This document shows positions 52,019 through 62,630 of a DNA stretch of 64,000 nt, piece by piece (position 1 is the first letter of the stretch; each line of letters opens with the position of its first letter). The DNA is from Gemmatimonadota bacterium (GTDB taxonomy: Bacteria; Gemmatimonadota; Gemmatimonadetes; Longimicrobiales; Gaopeijiaceae): the NCBI GenBank assembly GCA_041390125.1, contig JAWKQN010000010.1, positions 124,001 to 188,000 on the forward strand, written 5' to 3'. The notes beneath the pieces are model-generated. The model ran no database searches and was not told the origin of the DNA. It was given only the letters and a program-made list of their open reading frames with translations. The position numbers and the translations under genes were made by a program.

Positions 52019-52814
52019 TCCGGTGCCGACGATGCGTCACGACCCGGAGGTCCTCGGCCTCATGGAGGCCGCCGAAGCGTTCGCCCGCCACGCCGGCGAG
52101 GTGACGCTGCGCTGGTTCGGTGGGATGGTGCGGGCGGACACCAAGGGGGACGGCACGCCCGTGACCGAGGCGGACCGCGAGGCCGAGCGGACCCTGCGGG
52201 CCGACATCGAGCAGCGCTATCCCAGCCACGGCATCCTGGGCGAGGAGTTCGGGGAGACCCGCCCGGACGCGGAGGTCCGCTGGATCGTCGACCCCATCGA
52301 CGGCACGAAGTCCTTCATGCACGGCGTGCCGCTCTACGGCGTGCTGATCGGCATCGAGCGGCGCGGCGAGCCCGTGGTGGGAGTGGCCCATTTCCCCGCG
52401 CTCGACGAGACCGTCGTGGCCGGGTCGGGGCTGGGTTGCTGGTGGAACGGCAGCCCCGCCCACGTCTCGGGGGTGGGCGCCATCTCCGACGCGCTGGTGC
52501 TCACGACCGACGCCCCCACCATCCTGAGCGGGCCGGTCGGTCCCGGGTGGGCGGCCCTGCAGAGCGCCGCGCGCTTCACGCGCACCTGGGGGGACTGCTA
52601 CGGGCACGTGCTGGTGGCCACCGGACGGGCGGACGTGATGGTCGATCCCATCCTGTCCGCCTGGGACGCCGCTCCGCTGCTCACGATCGTCCGGGAGGCC
52701 GGGGGTCGTTTCACGAGCCTCGACGGTGTGGAGACCATCCACGGCGGATCGGGGGTGTCCAGCAACGGACCGCTGCACGACGCGGTTCTGAAGAGGCTGC
52801 GGGCGCCAGGCTGA
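52011..52814 (+). CDS. Inositol-monophosphatase family protein, histidinol-phosphatase-like
   Basis: 267 residues from GTG, with GGAGGG before it. Metal-site motifs of the family: GEEFGE at about 77-82, WIVDPIDGTKSFMHGVP (about 93-108) and ILSAWDAAPLLTIVREAGG (about 222-240). The DPIDGTKSF version is the one seen in HisN-type histidinol phosphatases rather than SuhB, so histidine biosynthesis is the best guess; this is inference. Co-transcribed with the diguanylate cyclase through an 8-base overlap. Confidence 0.87.
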   Translation: MADPVPTMRHDPEVLGLMEAAEAFARHAGEVTLRWFGGMVRADTKGDGTPVTEADREAERTLRADIEQRYPSHGILGEEFGETRPDAEVRWIVDPIDGTKSFMHGVPLYGVLIGIERRGEPVVGVAHFPALDETVVAGSGLGCWWNGSPAHVSGVGAISDALVLTTDAPTILSGPVGPGWAALQSAARFTRTWGDCYGHVLVATGRADVMVDPILSAWDAAPLLTIVREAGGRFTSLDGVETIHGGSGVSSNGPLHDAVLKRLRAPG

Positions 52815-52986
52815 CGACGGCGGCATGGACCGTCAGCGCACGTGGGCCCATCTCAGCTCCCCACCTGCCGCGTCGTTGAGCCGCGATCACGCCGGTCTCA
52901 CACACCTGGTACGCATTCGGCGCGGGGGGGCCGCCGCCGCGGTGGAGTAGCGCCCGGACGCGCCTCTCCGCCCACCAGGTAACAGA

Positions 52987-53014
52987 AAGGCCGACCCGCT
53001 ACCGGGTCGGCCTT
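52987..53014. terminator. Bidirectional terminator between hisN-like gene and actF
   Basis: AAGGCCGACCCG pairs with CGGGTCGGCCTT over CTAC (perfect 12-bp stem) in the gap between convergent genes; it lies 28 bases past the actF stop and is followed on the minus strand by TCTGTT. Confidence 0.75.
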
Positions 53015-53042
53015 CGGTGGCTCGCGAGGACGCGCGGACCGG

Positions 53043-54371
53043 CTATCCGTGCATCACGTGCCCGTGGCGCTTCCAGGCCGAGGCATCCTCGCCCACTTCG
53101 GCCTCGATGGACTCCGGGTCCACCATCGGCTGCCAGACCTGGATGATCGGGAAGGTGGACAGGAACCAGCGCACGGACCCGATGAACAGGCCCAGGAACA
53201 TCAGGGCGATCAGGGGCTCCCAGATCGTGAGGGTGGCCCCTTCGTGATGGATGGACGGCACCACCATCACGTACTGCCAGACCCACTGCCCCACCAGGAT
53301 GATGGAGGCGGCCATGGCCAGCCAGCCCGGGATCATCTTGGGGCGCTTGCCGATCAGGGTGGCGAACGGCAGCACGAAGCAGAGCAGGATCATGGCCAGC
53401 GACACCATGCTCCAGCGCTCGCCGGAGCGCTCGACCACCCAGGACTGCTCCCAGGGAAGCTTGCCGTACCAGATCACGATGTACTGGGACCAGAAGAGGT
53501 AGGTCCAGAACACCGTGAAGGCGAAGCAGAGCTTGCCCAGATCCCACAGCTGCTGCATGCCGGCGGCCCGGTCGAACTCCGGGTCGGCGCGCTTGAGCAG
53601 GACCGTGGTCAGGGCCGTCACCGCGAATCCACCCCACAGCGCACCCATGAAGAACCAGCCGCCGAACAGCGTGGAGAACCAGTGCGGCTCCAACGACATG
53701 ATCCAGTCGTACGAGATGAAGCTCATCACGACGGCGTAGACCATCACGTAGGCCGGCGCCATGGTGGTCATGCGCTTGTAGGAGATGGTCTCCTCGGCTT
53801 CCTGGCCCCGCCACTTCTGGGTGAGACGCTCCACCCAACGCGTCCGGCCCGCGTCTCCTTCGTGCGCACCCGAGGACTTCACCAGACCCATGTCCGGCCG
53901 CAGCGCCTGCATGGCGAAGTACACCGCCATCCCGATCATCAGCAGCAGGCCCACCACGCCCCGGGCCGTCAGGAACGGCAGGTTCAGGTAGGCCGCCTTC
54001 CTGGCCACGATGGGGTCGCTGTCCATCAGCCCCACCCAGGGGAAGTAGTCGCCCCCGAGCGTGAGCATGGGCAGGAACAGCAGGAAGGCGATGGGCAGAT
54101 ACGCCACGAACGACAGGCTGACCCGCCGCACCGACCAGTTCCACTTCGCCTTCACGATCCAGGTGACCACGGCCACCGTCACCGCGCCGGCGGAGATGCA
54201 GAGGAAGTACAGCCAGGCCACCACGTAGGCCCGCCACGCCTGCGCGGGATCCCGCATGAGGGTCAGCACGAAGGCGGCCAACCCGATCAGGAAGAGGACG
54301 CCGGCGACGATCGGCGTCTTCTTCGCCAGGAAGCGGGTCGGGATCTCGCTGGGGACGTGGATGCTCGACAT
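53043..54371 (-). CDS. actF: Alternative complex III, quinone-binding membrane subunit ActF
   Basis: 442 residues, about ten membrane helices of the NrfD type. Start motif MSSIHVPSEIPTRFLAKKTPIVAGVLF; conserved quinone-site-like segments YISAG-type CISAGAVTVAVVTW and SFISYDWIMSLEPHWFSTLFGGWFF. ActC and ActF are paralogous quinol-binding subunits of alternative complex III, which oxidises menaquinol/ubiquinol and passes electrons to cytochrome c or an oxidase. Last gene of actABCDEF; 27 bases after actE. Confidence 0.95.
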   Translation of the reverse strand: MSSIHVPSEIPTRFLAKKTPIVAGVLFLIGLAAFVLTLMRDPAQAWRAYVVAWLYFLCISAGAVTVAVVTWIVKAKWNWSVRRVSLSFVAYLPIAFLLFLPMLTLGGDYFPWVGLMDSDPIVARKAAYLNLPFLTARGVVGLLLMIGMAVYFAMQALRPDMGLVKSSGAHEGDAGRTRWVERLTQKWRGQEAEETISYKRMTTMAPAYVMVYAVVMSFISYDWIMSLEPHWFSTLFGGWFFMGALWGGFAVTALTTVLLKRADPEFDRAAGMQQLWDLGKLCFAFTVFWTYLFWSQYIVIWYGKLPWEQSWVVERSGERWSMVSLAMILLCFVLPFATLIGKRPKMIPGWLAMAASIILVGQWVWQYVMVVPSIHHEGATLTIWEPLIALMFLGLFIGSVRWFLSTFPIIQVWQPMVDPESIEAEVGEDASAWKRHGHVMHG

Positions 54372-54398
54372 AGGGGTCTCGTTGCCCTGGCGGGTCGC

Positions 54399-55013
54399 CT
54401 ACTGGCCCTGCAGCTGGCGGACGTAGTTGACGACGTTCCAGCGATCGAAGTGCGTGACCTGATGTCCGTACGCCGGCATCAGACCGCGCCCGACGCGGAT
54501 GATCGAGTAGATGTAGCCGTCCGAGAAGCCGCGGGCCTGATCGGAGGTCAGCGGCATCGGCAGCATGCCCACCTGGGTCGTGGGGCCGTCTCCGGCACCC
54601 TGGACGCCGTGGCAGGGAGCGCACATGCGGTTGAACACGACCTGGCCGCGCGCCAGCGAGGCTTCGTCGGCCGCCACCGGATTGGTGAGGCTGTTCACCA
54701 CGTCCGGCCGGGTGAGCAGGTCTCCCTGCGTCACGGGCGCCGGGATGGCCGTGCCCTCGGGCTGGCCGATGTTGAGCTGGCCCGGAGCCGCCGGGAAGTT
54801 CCCCGCCGCGAACGGCACGGCCCCTTCGGGCGGCTGGATCGTGTTCTCGTACGGATCGAAGGACGGCTGGCTACGCATGCTGCGCCCGAAGATGGCGAAC
54901 ATGAGGTTGTCCATCGGAATGCAGGCGGACACGCCGCTACCGAGCAGGAGCGCCAGGAGAGGCAGGCGGACCTGGCGGGCGGCCCGCCGAACCACGTGGG
55001 ACATGCGCGTCAT
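54399..55013 (-). CDS. actE: Alternative complex III, monohaem cytochrome c subunit ActE
   Basis: 204 residues. Lipobox-like signal (LLLGSGVSAC) and one haem site CAPCH (about 118-122) followed by GVQGAGDGPTTQVGMLPMPLTSDQARGFSDGYIY with a distal Met. It is the periplasmic electron exit of alternative complex III. ATG overlaps the actD stop region by 4 bases. Confidence 0.95.
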   Translation of the reverse strand: MTRMSHVVRRAARQVRLPLLALLLGSGVSACIPMDNLMFAIFGRSMRSQPSFDPYENTIQPPEGAVPFAAGNFPAAPGQLNIGQPEGTAIPAPVTQGDLLTRPDVVNSLTNPVAADEASLARGQVVFNRMCAPCHGVQGAGDGPTTQVGMLPMPLTSDQARGFSDGYIYSIIRVGRGLMPAYGHQVTHFDRWNVVNYVRQLQGQ

Positions 55014-55515
55014 GGAGTGGCCTCGAGCAGGGCGGGACGCGCCTCCTCCAGGATGCGGCGTGCCTCCGCGATCCGGTCGGGCGGCGCTTCCACCAACACG
55101 CCGAAGCGGCCGCTGGACAGCTCCGCGTCGTAGACGACCGGGGAGCGGAAGCGCGGCAGCTTCATCAGGGCGAAGAGCCCGATCAACGTGGAGAGCGCGC
55201 CGAACAGGATGGTGAGCTCGAACGCGATGACCACGTAGGCCGGGATGGAGAAGATGGGCTTGCCCCCCGTGACGAGCGGCCAGTCCATCTGCGAGAACAT
55301 GGTGAAGCCGAAGCCCGTGGCCGCTCCGGTGAGACCCCCGACGAGCGTGAAGACGCGCACCGGGCTCTCCTTGTAGCCCAGGGCGTGCTCGATGTGGTGC
55401 TCCGGGAACGGCGCATAGGCGGTGAGCTTCTTGAAGCCGGCCGCCCGCAGGCGCTCGATGGCGCCGACGGTGGCGTCGACCTCGTTGAAGCTCGCGAGAA
55501 CGCTCGAAGCACTCA

Positions 55516-55516
<1 letters not shown>
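55010..55516 (-). CDS. actD: Alternative complex III subunit ActD (DUF3341)
   Basis: 168 residues from the ATG at 55516, which overlaps the actC stop; open codons upstream are antisense. N-terminal ferredoxin-like domain (LASFNEVDATVGAIERLRAAGFKKLTAYAPFPEHHI) then two membrane helices (about 70-95 and 105-130). ActD is a small scaffold subunit of the complex. Overlapping starts to both neighbours indicate coupled translation. Confidence 0.93.
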
Positions 55517-56883
<1,367 letters not shown>

Positions 56884-56899
56884 GGACGTCGGTCCGCTC

Positions 56900-59800
56900 C
56901 TAATGCTCCGCCTGGGCGACCTCGTGGTGCGTCACCTTCTTCAGGTAGCTCACCGCGGGTTGGGTGTTGATGAGCTCGTCGAGCACACGGTACGTGCGCT
57001 CGTTGTGCGTCCACTGCGCGACCCGCGAGTTGGGGTCGCGGATGTTGCCGAAGACGATCGCGTCCGCCGGACACGTGTGCTGGCAGGCAGGCACGATCTC
57101 GCCGTCCTGCAGCGCCCGGTTCTCGACGCGGGCACGGTTCTGGACCTCGCGGATCCGCTGGACGCAGAACGTGCACTTCTCCATGACGCCGTTGTCCCGA
57201 ACGGTCACGTCCGGGTTGAACTGCCAGTTCAACGGCTCCGGCATGGCCTGCGTGTACCGGTACCAGTTGAAGACCCGGACCTTGTACGGGCAGTTGTTGG
57301 CGCAGTAGCGCGTGCCCACGCACCGGTTGTAGACCTGGCCGTTCAGCCCGTCCGGCGTGTGGTACGCGGCGAAGACCGGGCAGACCGGCTCGCACGGCGC
57401 GTTGCCGCAGTGCTGGCACAGCATGGGCACCCGGCGCACGTCCACGTGGCCCGCGTGCTCGGCGTCCACATGGGCGTAGTAGCGCTCGATGCGCATCCAG
57501 TGCAGCTCACGGCCCATGGCGGCCTGGTCCTCGCCCACGTAGGCGATGTTGTTCTCTGCCTGGCAGGCGGTGACGCAGGCGCTGCACCCGGTGCACTTGT
57601 CCAGGTCGATGGCCATGGCCCACCGCGGGGTGTTCTCCGGGTCGGCGTAGTTGCCGTACAGGAGCCCGGGCAGCGGATAGTCCTCGGGCTCGCCGTCCGT
57701 CTCGACGGGCTTGAAGCCGCCCATGAGCTGGAGCTCACCGATGGGCCCTTCGCCGTGCCCGCCCTCGCCCTCTTCGGCGTGGCCGAGCGCAGCGAGCGCC
57801 ACGGCCGGCGCGATCGGCCGACCATGATCGCTGTCCGAGCCGGCGATCGTGACCGGGCGCTTCCAGTCTCCCGTGGGCGTCACCTGCACCCGCGTCGACA
57901 GCAGCACCGTGGCACCCGAGGGCACCTCCGTCTCGCCGCCCAGCAGGCGCATGGCGTTGACGCCCTGATTGGTGGCCCAGCGACCGTAGTCCGTGTGCCC
58001 CATGCCTGCGGCCAGCGCCACCGTGTCGCGCCGGATGCCGGGGTAGAGCCACACCGGCACGTCCAGCTCCCCGTGCGGGGAGCTCACCCGCACGATGTCG
58101 CCGTCCCGCACGCCCAGCTCGTCGGCGGTGGCGGGATGGATCTCCAGCCACGACTGCCACATGAGCTTGGAGATGGGATCCGGCAGCTCGAGCATCCAGG
58201 GGCTGTTGGCGTAGCGACCGTCGCCGAAGCGGCCGGACGGGTGGACCGTCAGGATCAGGCCGTCGCCGTCCATCTGGGGCGCATCGAACGACAGGGCCGC
58301 GTTGGCCGCCTGCAGCGCCGGAGCGGCCGCGTCCGCCGTGCCACCCCACTGCACGAAGCCCGTCCGCAGCGCTTCGCGCCACGCGGCCTGGAAGTCCCCG
58401 CCCCCGCCCTGCGTGGCGTGGAGCTGCGACCATCGGTTCTGCACGAAGGTGCGGTAGTCCGCGGCACCCGGATCCTGGCCCAGCTGGCGCAGGACACCCA
58501 GCAGCACGTCTCCGGTGGCGCGACTGTCGAACATCGGGACCGGCCGCATGGCCGGCTGCTGGATGGCCCACAGTCCGGGCCGGGGGTTGGAGTCTCCCCA
58601 CGATTCCAGGAAGTGCGCGTCCGGCAGGATCAGGTCGCACAGCGCCGACGTCTCGTCGGGCGCGGTCGCGAAGGAGACCCGGAAGCCGGCGGCGCCGAAC
58701 GCCGCGGCGAAGCCCGCGCCCTCGGGAAGCGCGTAGGCGGGGTTGACGCCCCGTACCAGCACGACGCCGCCCTGGGCGGCGCGCAGGGCCTCCATCATGG
58801 CGGCCTGGGAGACCAGCGGGGCGCCCCCGTCGAAGTGGAGCGAGCGGCCGACCGCGCCCGCCACCGCGTTGAGGACCAGGACCGCCAGGTTGGCGGCGGT
58901 CGCCCCGCGGTGATGGCCGCCGAGCCCGGGGCCGAGCGCGAGGCCGGGTCCCTCCTCGACGAAGCGGGTGGCCAGCTCTTCGATGGCCTCGGCGGACAGG
59001 CCGGAAGCCGCGGCAGCCGACTGCGGATCGTAGGCCCCGAGCAGCGATGCGTACGGGCCCGCGTCCCCGCCGCGGCGCGCGATCACGTTGGCCATGGCCA
59101 GCGCGACCACGGCCTCCGAGCCCGGAGCGATGGGGAACCACTCGTCCGCGTTCTGGCCGCTGAGGTTCAGGCGGGAACCCAGGTAGACGAACGTGCCCTT
59201 GGTGCCGTGCTCGTCGACGTGGTGCATCTCCATGAAGCCCCGGGTGTTCTCGAGCACGGGGCCGCAGGTGAGCAGGAAGTCGGAGCCGAACGAGAGCAGG
59301 AACCGGGCGCTGCCGATGTCGTAGCGGGGCCGGCCGGCGGCGCCGAAGGCGATGCGGGCCGCCTCCTCCAGCGGCGTGTCCTGGATGGGCTCCCAGCCTA
59401 CGGATCTGCCCCCGACCGCCTGCGTGACCGAGCCGATGAGGCTCGACAGCGACGGCCCCGTGTGCCCGTGGAGGAACAGGACGTTGCTGCCGGCTTCCCG
59501 CATACGGGTGGCCAGGAGCTGCTCGGCTTCCTCCCAGGTGATGGGCTGGAGCTGCCCGCCCACGCGCTGCATGGGCCCGGTGAAGCGGTCGGGATTGTAG
59601 AGGTGCTGGAGCGCGGCGTGCTCCTGCGAGGTCAGCGCGCCCTCGTTGATCGGGTGCTCGGGGTTGCCCTCGAGCATGACCACGCGTCCTTCGCGGGTGC
59701 GGGCCCACAGGCCGTAGCCGTAGGGGGAGTCGCCGTCGACGGTCGCGTACCAGGTCGCGACGCCGGGGGTGATCTCCTCGGGCGGCACCACATAGGGCAG

Positions 59801-59902
59801 GAGCTTCTCGGCCGACTGGGTGGAGCAGCCGCTCACGGCGGCGCCTGCGCTCCCGACGCCCAGGACCTTCAGGAAGTCCCTTCTCTGTATCCCTTCGCTC
59901 AT
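56900..59902 (-). CDS. actB: Alternative complex III, FeS/molybdopterin-type subunit ActB (Tat substrate)
   Basis: 1000 residues. A Tat signal RRDFLK at 7-12 and lipobox-like VSGC around 22-25 send the folded protein to the periplasm. The first about 730 residues are a molybdoprotein fold that, in this family, has no molybdenum. The last about 270 residues carry the cysteine motifs for iron-sulfur clusters: CTGCSACVTACQ, CQHCGNAPCEPVC, CANNC, CTFC and CQHTC, passing electrons along the complex. Known ActB has three 4Fe-4S and one 3Fe-4S cluster. Second gene of the operon, 58 bases after actA. Confidence 0.95.
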   Translation of the reverse strand: MSEGIQRRDFLKVLGVGSAGAAVSGCSTQSAEKLLPYVVPPEEITPGVATWYATVDGDSPYGYGLWARTREGRVVMLEGNPEHPINEGALTSQEHAALQHLYNPDRFTGPMQRVGGQLQPITWEEAEQLLATRMREAGSNVLFLHGHTGPSLSSLIGSVTQAVGGRSVGWEPIQDTPLEEAARIAFGAAGRPRYDIGSARFLLSFGSDFLLTCGPVLENTRGFMEMHHVDEHGTKGTFVYLGSRLNLSGQNADEWFPIAPGSEAVVALAMANVIARRGGDAGPYASLLGAYDPQSAAAASGLSAEAIEELATRFVEEGPGLALGPGLGGHHRGATAANLAVLVLNAVAGAVGRSLHFDGGAPLVSQAAMMEALRAAQGGVVLVRGVNPAYALPEGAGFAAAFGAAGFRVSFATAPDETSALCDLILPDAHFLESWGDSNPRPGLWAIQQPAMRPVPMFDSRATGDVLLGVLRQLGQDPGAADYRTFVQNRWSQLHATQGGGGDFQAAWREALRTGFVQWGGTADAAAPALQAANAALSFDAPQMDGDGLILTVHPSGRFGDGRYANSPWMLELPDPISKLMWQSWLEIHPATADELGVRDGDIVRVSSPHGELDVPVWLYPGIRRDTVALAAGMGHTDYGRWATNQGVNAMRLLGGETEVPSGATVLLSTRVQVTPTGDWKRPVTIAGSDSDHGRPIAPAVALAALGHAEEGEGGHGEGPIGELQLMGGFKPVETDGEPEDYPLPGLLYGNYADPENTPRWAMAIDLDKCTGCSACVTACQAENNIAYVGEDQAAMGRELHWMRIERYYAHVDAEHAGHVDVRRVPMLCQHCGNAPCEPVCPVFAAYHTPDGLNGQVYNRCVGTRYCANNCPYKVRVFNWYRYTQAMPEPLNWQFNPDVTVRDNGVMEKCTFCVQRIREVQNRARVENRALQDGEIVPACQHTCPADAIVFGNIRDPNSRVAQWTHNERTYRVLDELINTQPAVSYLKKVTHHEVAQAEH

Positions 59903-59960
59903 GAAGTCACTCGGTGTCGGGTCGATGCGGGCTCGGGGGAAGGCGGCATCCGGCGCACGG

Positions 59961-60500
59961 TCAGTAGTGACAGACCGTGCAGTCCGTGGTGACGTCGCGC
60001 TCCCGGTGACAGCTCACGCACCACCCCATGTAGAGCGGTTGGTTGACCTCTTCGATCACGCCGATCTCCTGCACCTGGCCGTGGCACTCGGTACAGTCCA
60101 CGCCCGCGTTCACGTGACGCAGGTGGGGGAAGTGGGCGTGGTCGGAGATCTTGTAGATGCGGGTCCAGGGGATGGACTCACCGCGCTGGTCGTACTCGCG
60201 CACCTGCTGGATGGCCGCCTGCGCGGAGGGCGTGCGGCCGTTGATCAGCGTGTGGCACCCGATGCAGGTCTTCACGGGGGGAATGCCCGCGTCCACCGAG
60301 CGCTCCGCCGAGAAGTGGCAGTACTGGCAGTCGATCTGGAACGTGCCGGCATGCACGCTGTGGGGAAACGCGATCGGTTGCACGTCGGACGTATAGACCA
60401 CATCGGACGGGGCCGCCTGCTGATCGCTTCCCTGGACAAAGGCCATGATGGCCAGGGTCAGTGCCCCGCCTCCGGCGAGGACCGTCCACCGCTTTCTCAT
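59961..60500 (-). CDS. actA: Alternative complex III, pentahaem cytochrome c subunit ActA
   Basis: 179 residues with an N-terminal membrane anchor (about 7-24). Five CxxCH haem sites: CQYCH, CIGCH, CTECH, CVSCH and CTVCH, the same count as in Rhodothermus ActA. Periplasmic electron transfer. First gene of the act operon; the operon promoter should lie in 60501-60648, which it shares with the divergent moxR gene. Confidence 0.96.
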   Translation of the reverse strand: MRKRWTVLAGGGALTLAIMAFVQGSDQQAAPSDVVYTSDVQPIAFPHSVHAGTFQIDCQYCHFSAERSVDAGIPPVKTCIGCHTLINGRTPSAQAAIQQVREYDQRGESIPWTRIYKISDHAHFPHLRHVNAGVDCTECHGQVQEIGVIEEVNQPLYMGWCVSCHRERDVTTDCTVCHY

Positions 60501-60648
60501 ACGCTCCGATCGCCCCGGCGGGCGGCTGACAAGAGCCGGAAAAGGCTGGGAAAAAGCCGGGCAGAAGTTAGACCGGGTCCGCCGGGGGTGTCAACGCCGC
60601 AACCCACTCCCGGGAGAAACCTTTTCCAGGACACGGTGTGTCAAATGG

Positions 60649-61614
60649 ATGCATCCAGTGGAGACCGCCTCCCGCACGCTTCCGCGGCTGGAGCGGGTCG
60701 AACATCTCATCGACCAGGTCGAGCGCGTCTTCCACGGTCGGCGGGATACGGTCCGGCTCGCCCTCGTCACGCTCCTGGCCCGTGGCCACCTCCTGGTGGA
60801 GGACGTGCCCGGCGTCGGGAAGACCACCCTGGCCCGTGGGTTGGCCCGGGCGCTCGGGCTCGACTTCCAGCGCGTCCAGTTCACGGCCGACCTCCTGCCC
60901 TCGGACGTGGTCGGCGTTGCGGTCTTCAACCCGCACACCGCCACCTTCGAGACCCGGCAGGGGCCGATCTTCGCCCACGTGTTGCTGGCGGACGAGATCA
61001 ACCGGGCCCCGCCCCGCACCCAGAGCGGCCTGCTGCAGGCCATGCAGGAGCGGCAGGCCACCATCGACGGCCGCACGCTCCCGTTGCCCGAGCCCTTCCT
61101 GGTGCTGGCGACCCAGAACCCCTTCGAGTCGCACGGGGCCTATCCCCTCCCCGAGAGCCAGCTCGACCGCTTCCTGATGCGGATCACGATCGGCTATCCG
61201 GACCCGGAGGCGGAGCGGCGCATCCTGCTGGAGGGTGGAGCCGTCGAGGATCGGCTGGCCCAGCTGCAGCCCATCCTGGACCGGCAGGAGGTCCTGGACC
61301 TGCAGCAGCGCGTCGAGGACGTGCACGTGGCGGAGGACATCTCGTCCTACCTGCTGGAGATCGTCCGGCGCACCCGGAGCCACCCGGCCATCGCGCTCGG
61401 AGCCAGCCCGCGCGCGGCGGTGGGCCTGCTGGCCGCGGCGCGTGCCTGGGCCCTGGTGGACGGCCGCGACTTCGTGGTCCCCGAAGACGTCCGCCACCTG
61501 GCGGTGCCCTGCCTCTCGCACCGGATCCTCGGCAGCGGAGGGCTTCCGGGCGTCGACCGCGAGGCCGTGTCGGGGCTCGAGGAGATCCTGACGGCGGTGC
61601 CGGCTCCGCTCTGA
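60649..61614 (+). CDS. MoxR-family AAA ATPase
   Basis: 321 residues from the second ATG of ATGGATG (frame-matched). Walker A GVGKTTLA in LVEDVPGVGKTTLARGLA (about 47-64), Walker B LLADEINRA (about 110), sensor TQNPFE (about 148). MoxR ATPases act as chaperones for metal or extracellular-matrix proteins, and here pair with DUF58 and transglutaminase genes in the usual order. Starts divergently from actA. Confidence 0.95.
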   Translation: MHPVETASRTLPRLERVEHLIDQVERVFHGRRDTVRLALVTLLARGHLLVEDVPGVGKTTLARGLARALGLDFQRVQFTADLLPSDVVGVAVFNPHTATFETRQGPIFAHVLLADEINRAPPRTQSGLLQAMQERQATIDGRTLPLPEPFLVLATQNPFESHGAYPLPESQLDRFLMRITIGYPDPEAERRILLEGGAVEDRLAQLQPILDRQEVLDLQQRVEDVHVAEDISSYLLEIVRRTRSHPAIALGASPRAAVGLLAAARAWALVDGRDFVVPEDVRHLAVPCLSHRILGSGGLPGVDREAVSGLEEILTAVPAPL

Positions 61615-61622
61615 CGGCGCCC

Positions 61623-62630
61623 GTGTCCCGCCTCCGGCTTCCGCGCCGGCTCCGCTTCACGCGCGCCGGGACCCTCTTCAGCCTCGGCACGCTGGCGACC
61701 GGCGGAGCCGCGATCCACTCCGGCAACAACCTGCTGTTCCTGCTCGTCGGCGGCATGCTGGGCCTGATCGCGGTGAGCGGCTGGCTTTCGGAGCGGGCGC
61801 TGCGCGGGCTGCGGGTGGAGCGCGAGCGCGTCCGGCCGGGGCCGGCGGAGGGGCCCATCGAGCTCGCCTACCGGGTCCACAACGCGAAGCGGCGCCTCCC
61901 CACCCTGGCCCTGCACCTGCGGGAGGAGGGCATCCGGGGGGACGCCTTCGTGGCCTGGGTGGGACCCGGCACGAGCGCCGAGACGCGCGTCACGGTCCGC
62001 TTCGAGCATCGGGGTGCCTACCCGCTCGACCGGCTGACCCTGGAGACGGGCTTCCCGTTCGGCCTCTTCCGCAAGGCGCGCGACGTGCGCCTGGCGGGCG
62101 AGATCCTGGTCTGGCCCCGCTTCGTGGAGCTGGAGCTCCCGGCACCCGCCGGCGATCCAGGCCGGCGCTCCGCCGGCACCCACGCCCGCCAGGCCGCCGT
62201 GGCCGCGGGCGCGCGCGCGGACTTCCACTCCTTGCGCGAGTATCGACCGGGCGACGACCCCCGTGACATCCACTGGACCTCGTCCGCCCGACGCGGGGAA
62301 CCCATCATCCGCGAGTTCGAGGGCGAGCGGGACCGGCCCCTGTGGTTGCGGGTGGACACCGGGCGCGCGCCCGGCCCGGAGGCGGAGCGGGCGCTGGAGC
62401 GGGCGTGCGCCTTCTCGCGGGCCCTGCACGCGCGTGGAGTCCCCTTCGGCCTCCTGGCCGCCCCCGCGCGCATCGACCCGGGCACGGGCAGCGCCCACCT
62501 GGTCCGCGTGCTGGACACCATGGCGCGCGTGCAGTTCGGCGGCGAGGGCAGGGACCCGGTCGCCATCCCACGGCAGGCCGTCACGGGCGCCCCCATCGGG
62601 GACGAGATCGTCGACGTGGAGGCGCCGTGA
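61623..62630 (+). CDS. DUF58 domain membrane protein
   Basis: 335 residues from GTG, 8 bases after the moxR stop. Two membrane helices near the N-terminus (AGTLFSLGTLATGGAAIHSGNNLLFLLVGGMLGLIAVSGWL), then the DUF58 core YRPGDDPRDIHWTSSARRGEPIIREFE. MoxR partners of this type carry a von Willebrand A-like fold. Overlaps the transglutaminase gene by 4 bases. Confidence 0.93.
   Translation: MSRLRLPRRLRFTRAGTLFSLGTLATGGAAIHSGNNLLFLLVGGMLGLIAVSGWLSERALRGLRVERERVRPGPAEGPIELAYRVHNAKRRLPTLALHLREEGIRGDAFVAWVGPGTSAETRVTVRFEHRGAYPLDRLTLETGFPFGLFRKARDVRLAGEILVWPRFVELELPAPAGDPGRRSAGTHARQAAVAAGARADFHSLREYRPGDDPRDIHWTSSARRGEPIIREFEGERDRPLWLRVDTGRAPGPEAERALERACAFSRALHARGVPFGLLAAPARIDPGTGSAHLVRVLDTMARVQFGGEGRDPVAIPRQAVTGAPIGDEIVDVEAP

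Noticed and set aside
60646..60657. 12-bp palindrome TGGATGCATCCA at the moxR start codon
   Set aside because: Short palindrome overlapping the ATG; such sites arise by chance and no second copy was noticed.
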